NCBI GenBank assembly: GCA_004282745.1
Contig: SHMT01000010.1
Coordinates: 62,001 to 126,000, forward strand
Direction: 5' to 3'
Length of the DNA stretch: 64,000 bases
From: Candidatus Scalindua sp. SCAELEC01
GTDB lineage: Bacteria > Planctomycetota > Brocadiia > Brocadiales > Scalinduaceae
Both the position numbers and the translations under genes were made by a program. This document shows, piece after piece, positions 61,971 through 64,000 of this stretch. Numbering within the stretch: the first letter of the stretch is position 1; each line of letters begins with the position of its first letter. The notes under the pieces are model-generated. The model saw nothing but the letters and a program-made list of their open reading frames with translations. It did not search any database and had not been told where the DNA came from.

Positions 61971-62744
61971 TCACAATTTTGCCCTTGCCAGTGCGAGTAA
62001 AAATACTTTTTTAGCACCTGCTTTTTTCAAAATTCGGGCACATTCTGAAGCGGTAATACCCGTCGTTAACACATCATCAATTAAGAGTATCCGTTTTTTA
62101 AGAAATAGCTCTGGTTTTCGAACTGCAAATGCACCGGAAACGTTTTTATTGCGTTCACTTCTTGATAATCGGGTCTGCGATAGCGTATGCTTACAATTTG
62201 ACAAATTATTTACAGAAATCGGTATCTGTAACTCCTTTGAGATCCTTTTTGCAAATAATTCAGACTGATTGAACCCCCTACTCAGTTTTTTTTTCCAATG
62301 AAGGGGAACAGGTACCAATACGTCTATCTCAGTAATTACTCCTTCATTTAATAATTTTTTAATCATGAGCTCCGCAAGCGGTTTGGCCAGCATTTCCTGT
62401 TTATGATATTTGTAATGAATAATTACCTCTCTAAGTGGCCCAGTATAGTCTGAAACAAAAAAACCTCTTTCAAATCGTAAATTTATTTTTTTACATTCAG
62501 AACACCCCTTATCAGAAGAATATGCTCCTAGACCTAATATTAACCCACACTTATAACATCTTTTTGCTTCATTTTTCCTTATACTCTCCCGACATGTGTT
62601 ACAGATATGTACACTCTCTTCTTCAGAGATACCTATGTTACAGCCAAAACATATTCTTGGATACAAAAGATCCAAGATACCAATGAGTGTCTGGTAAAAA
62701 ACTTTCAACGTAAACCCTTTATTTCCTTGATACCCGTTTGACAT
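61971..62744 (-). CDS. comF: ComF-family phosphoribosyltransferase-like protein
   Basis: 257 residues. The N-terminal part holds three Cys pairs (CFGC, CNTC, CYKC and CSEC), a zinc-ribbon-like region. The PRTase-like C-terminal domain has VPVPLHWKKKLSRGFNQSEL and the PRPP loop ILLIDDVLTTGITASECARI. ComF proteins work with ComEA/DprA in natural transformation in Firmicutes and Proteobacteria and are widespread elsewhere with an unclear role. No other competence gene is here. Confidence 0.9.
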   Translation of the reverse strand: MSNGYQGNKGFTLKVFYQTLIGILDLLYPRICFGCNIGISEEESVHICNTCRESIRKNEAKRCYKCGLILGLGAYSSDKGCSECKKINLRFERGFFVSDYTGPLREVIIHYKYHKQEMLAKPLAELMIKKLLNEGVITEIDVLVPVPLHWKKKLSRGFNQSELFAKRISKELQIPISVNNLSNCKHTLSQTRLSRSERNKNVSGAFAVRKPELFLKKRILLIDDVLTTGITASECARILKKAGAKKVFLLALARAKL

Positions 62745-62861
62745 GATTTTATAATGAACAATGACTCGATCTTTTACCCTCCTAGTTACGACCTCCCGTT
62801 AGCGCAGCGGGTAGAAGATTGAACCGATAAAACGAAAACTACCTTCTCTCCTAGGTACTTA

Positions 62862-63006
62862 GTGCGTGAACGAAAACCCAGTGTTTGAACCAAAACTGCC
62901 CAGGTACAAGGCGCGAAATAATTACGTAACCGGAGCGTACTCAAGTACGTGAGGATTACGTAATTGTTGCAGCAACGCCGTAGATGGGTAGTTTTCGTTC
63001 AAACAC
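62862..63006 (+). repeat. Family A repeat, copy A10 (145 bp, flanked by TACTTA direct repeats)
   Basis: GTGCGTGAACG at the left, CGTTCAAACAC at the right. It is bracketed by TACTTA at 62856-62861 and 63007-63012, a perfect 6-bp duplication. It lies between divergent comF and the TPR lipoprotein gene. Confidence 0.92.
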
Positions 63007-63156
63007 TACTTATAAGAAGGTAAAGACCAATACCTTGGCTATTCTTTCGAAAGGACAGTTCCCTATCAGCTTTTCTTGACGCCTTATAACGCCGTAAGCG
63101 TCGCCTTTAAGCGCAGCTTTAAAACCAAAATTAACCCCATTTTCTACACAATTACC

Positions 63157-64000
63157 ATGCATTTATTTAGCAGATATTCAAGGACAAATTTCATTTTTCT
63201 CTTTATTCTCTACCTGTTTGTTGGTTGCTCGGGAAAAGATGCGACCCAGTTGAATAAACTTGGCATCCACTATCTCGAAAATGGCTTATATGAAAAAGCA
63301 ATAACTACCCTTAAGCAGGCAATCAAAGACAATCCTTCGCATGGTGAAGCACACTTCCACCTCGGTCGCGCGTATAAGAGTCTGGAATTGGAAGAGAACG
63401 CAAAAGCAGCGTTCTCTCTCTCTTTTCAAATTGATCCTGATAAATTTCACGAATATACCATAAAATTTGAAGAGGGTGCAGGCTATGAACCGTCTGATAC
63501 CCAATATCTTACCGAATTAGGAAGTACTTATACAGAAAAAGCGATGTATGACGAGGCAATTACCACATTTAAAAAGGTTGTGAAAATCGATCCCGATCAT
63601 GTACGGGCACATTACAATCTTGGAATGATCTATTCAAAGATGCAAATGTACCATAAGGCCGCTGAAGAATTCAGAACCACAATACAGCTAATGCCACAGA
63701 TGGCTGAAGCACATTATAATCTTGGTTTAGTCTATCAGAAACGGGGAATGCTTGATAATGCTATATCCGAGTTCAAATCAACGTTAGATCTTTTCCCTGA
63801 GAAAGTCGGCAGGAAAGAGGCAGGTGTTCATTACAAGCTAGGTTCAGTTTATTATGAAATTGGCAAGTACGATGAAGCAATAGAGGAGTTGCAGAAAGCA
63901 CTCGAAATCTCACCAAACCTTGCAAAGGCCCATGAACAATTGAGCACGGTATATAAAAGTGCCGGCAAAATTGAAGAAGCGAAAAAGGAGTTAGAAATTT
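63157..64000 (+). CDS. TPR lipoprotein (3' end beyond window)
   Basis: Starts ATG at 63157: MHLFSRYSRTNFIFLFILYL then FVGC, a lipoprotein signal with Cys24 as the likely lipid anchor. At least six TPRs follow (AITTLKQAIKDNPSHGEAHF, AITTFKKVVKIDPDHVRAHY, AISEFKSTLDLFPEK, AIEELQKALEISPNLAKAHE). The frame is open to the window edge. It is probably an envelope-anchored scaffold and one of several exported TPR proteins here. Confidence 0.85.
   Translation, partial: MHLFSRYSRTNFIFLFILYLFVGCSGKDATQLNKLGIHYLENGLYEKAITTLKQAIKDNPSHGEAHFHLGRAYKSLELEENAKAAFSLSFQIDPDKFHEYTIKFEEGAGYEPSDTQYLTELGSTYTEKAMYDEAITTFKKVVKIDPDHVRAHYNLGMIYSKMQMYHKAAEEFRTTIQLMPQMAEAHYNLGLVYQKRGMLDNAISEFKSTLDLFPEKVGRKEAGVHYKLGSVYYEIGKYDEAIEELQKALEISPNLAKAHEQLSTVYKSAGKIEEAKKELEI

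Noticed and set aside
62794-62820. tRNA-like start (TCCCGTTAGCGCAGCGGGTAG) before repeat A10
   Set aside because: Only a D-arm-like hairpin; no anticodon arm, T-arm or matching acceptor follows.
1340-63006. Family A repeats as a CRISPR array or as repeats with spacers
   Set aside because: Copies are 1 to 18 kb apart, have no regular spacers and no cas genes are present.

Overview
The window is an AT-leaning bacterial chromosome segment (a typical stretch, 5401-5460, is 24/60 G+C). It carries conserved housekeeping operons, many secreted or lipoprotein TPR proteins, and an unusually dense set of palindromic dispersed repeats. The style of infB, the TPR families, LamG and beta-helix secreted proteins, an HPr-EI fusion and a ferredoxin-dependent 2-oxoacid oxidoreductase beside succinyl-CoA synthetase suggest a Planctomycetota-like anaerobe, perhaps near Brocadiales. 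This placement is inferred from protein style, not from a marker search.

Layout: 1-10.2 kb is mostly plus strand: a TPR/metallopeptidase gene, the translation operon nusA-infB-ylxP-rbfA followed by hisG, a TPR protein, and yebC. 10.2-26 kb is mostly minus strand: ftsH, tRNA-Pro(GGG), membrane and pentapeptide proteins, a LamG protein, a compact operon (tRNA-binding protein, rRNA pseudouridine synthase, thiC, glutamine amidotransferase), secreted proteins and truA, separated by several MITE-like repeats. 26.5-41 kb holds a YhaN-like ATPase and its YhaO-like nuclease partner, normally neighbours, here split by about 10.3 kb of accessory DNA. That DNA contains an MNT-HEPN pair, a G+C-rich adenylate cyclase flanked by about 70-bp direct repeats, a TPR protein with a conflict-system-like motif, a higBA-type module, an IS1380-like remnant, and decayed parD, dinJ-yafQ, AbrB-RelE and XRE modules. 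41-46 kb has a second MNT-HEPN pair, ychF, a DUF2132 protein, a CvfB-like S1 protein and an MlaC-like protein.

46-53 kb is a metabolic operon on the minus strand, sucC-sucD-korD-korA-korB-korC-gpmI, joining succinyl-CoA synthetase to a 2-oxoacid:ferredoxin oxidoreductase. Its gamma subunit is fused to a GNAT acetyltransferase and carries a four-cysteine motif. 53.7-62.7 kb is a long minus-strand series: comF, hpf, ptsN, an HPr-EI fusion, a DUF2344 gene, rng, rplU, rpmA, obgE and coaX. A TPR lipoprotein gene runs off the right edge.

The most striking non-coding signal is a family of ten palindromic elements (family A), all in the same orientation. Four of them are exactly 145 bp and each is bracketed by a perfect 6-bp direct repeat of the form TANNTA (a different hexamer each time), which is the signature of transposition with target-site duplication. 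A second family (B) sits around operon junctions and supplies the start codon of sucD and the stop codon of sucC. Family C is about 176 bp with long imperfect terminal inverted repeats, and a single element (E) has 27-bp perfect terminal inverted repeats.
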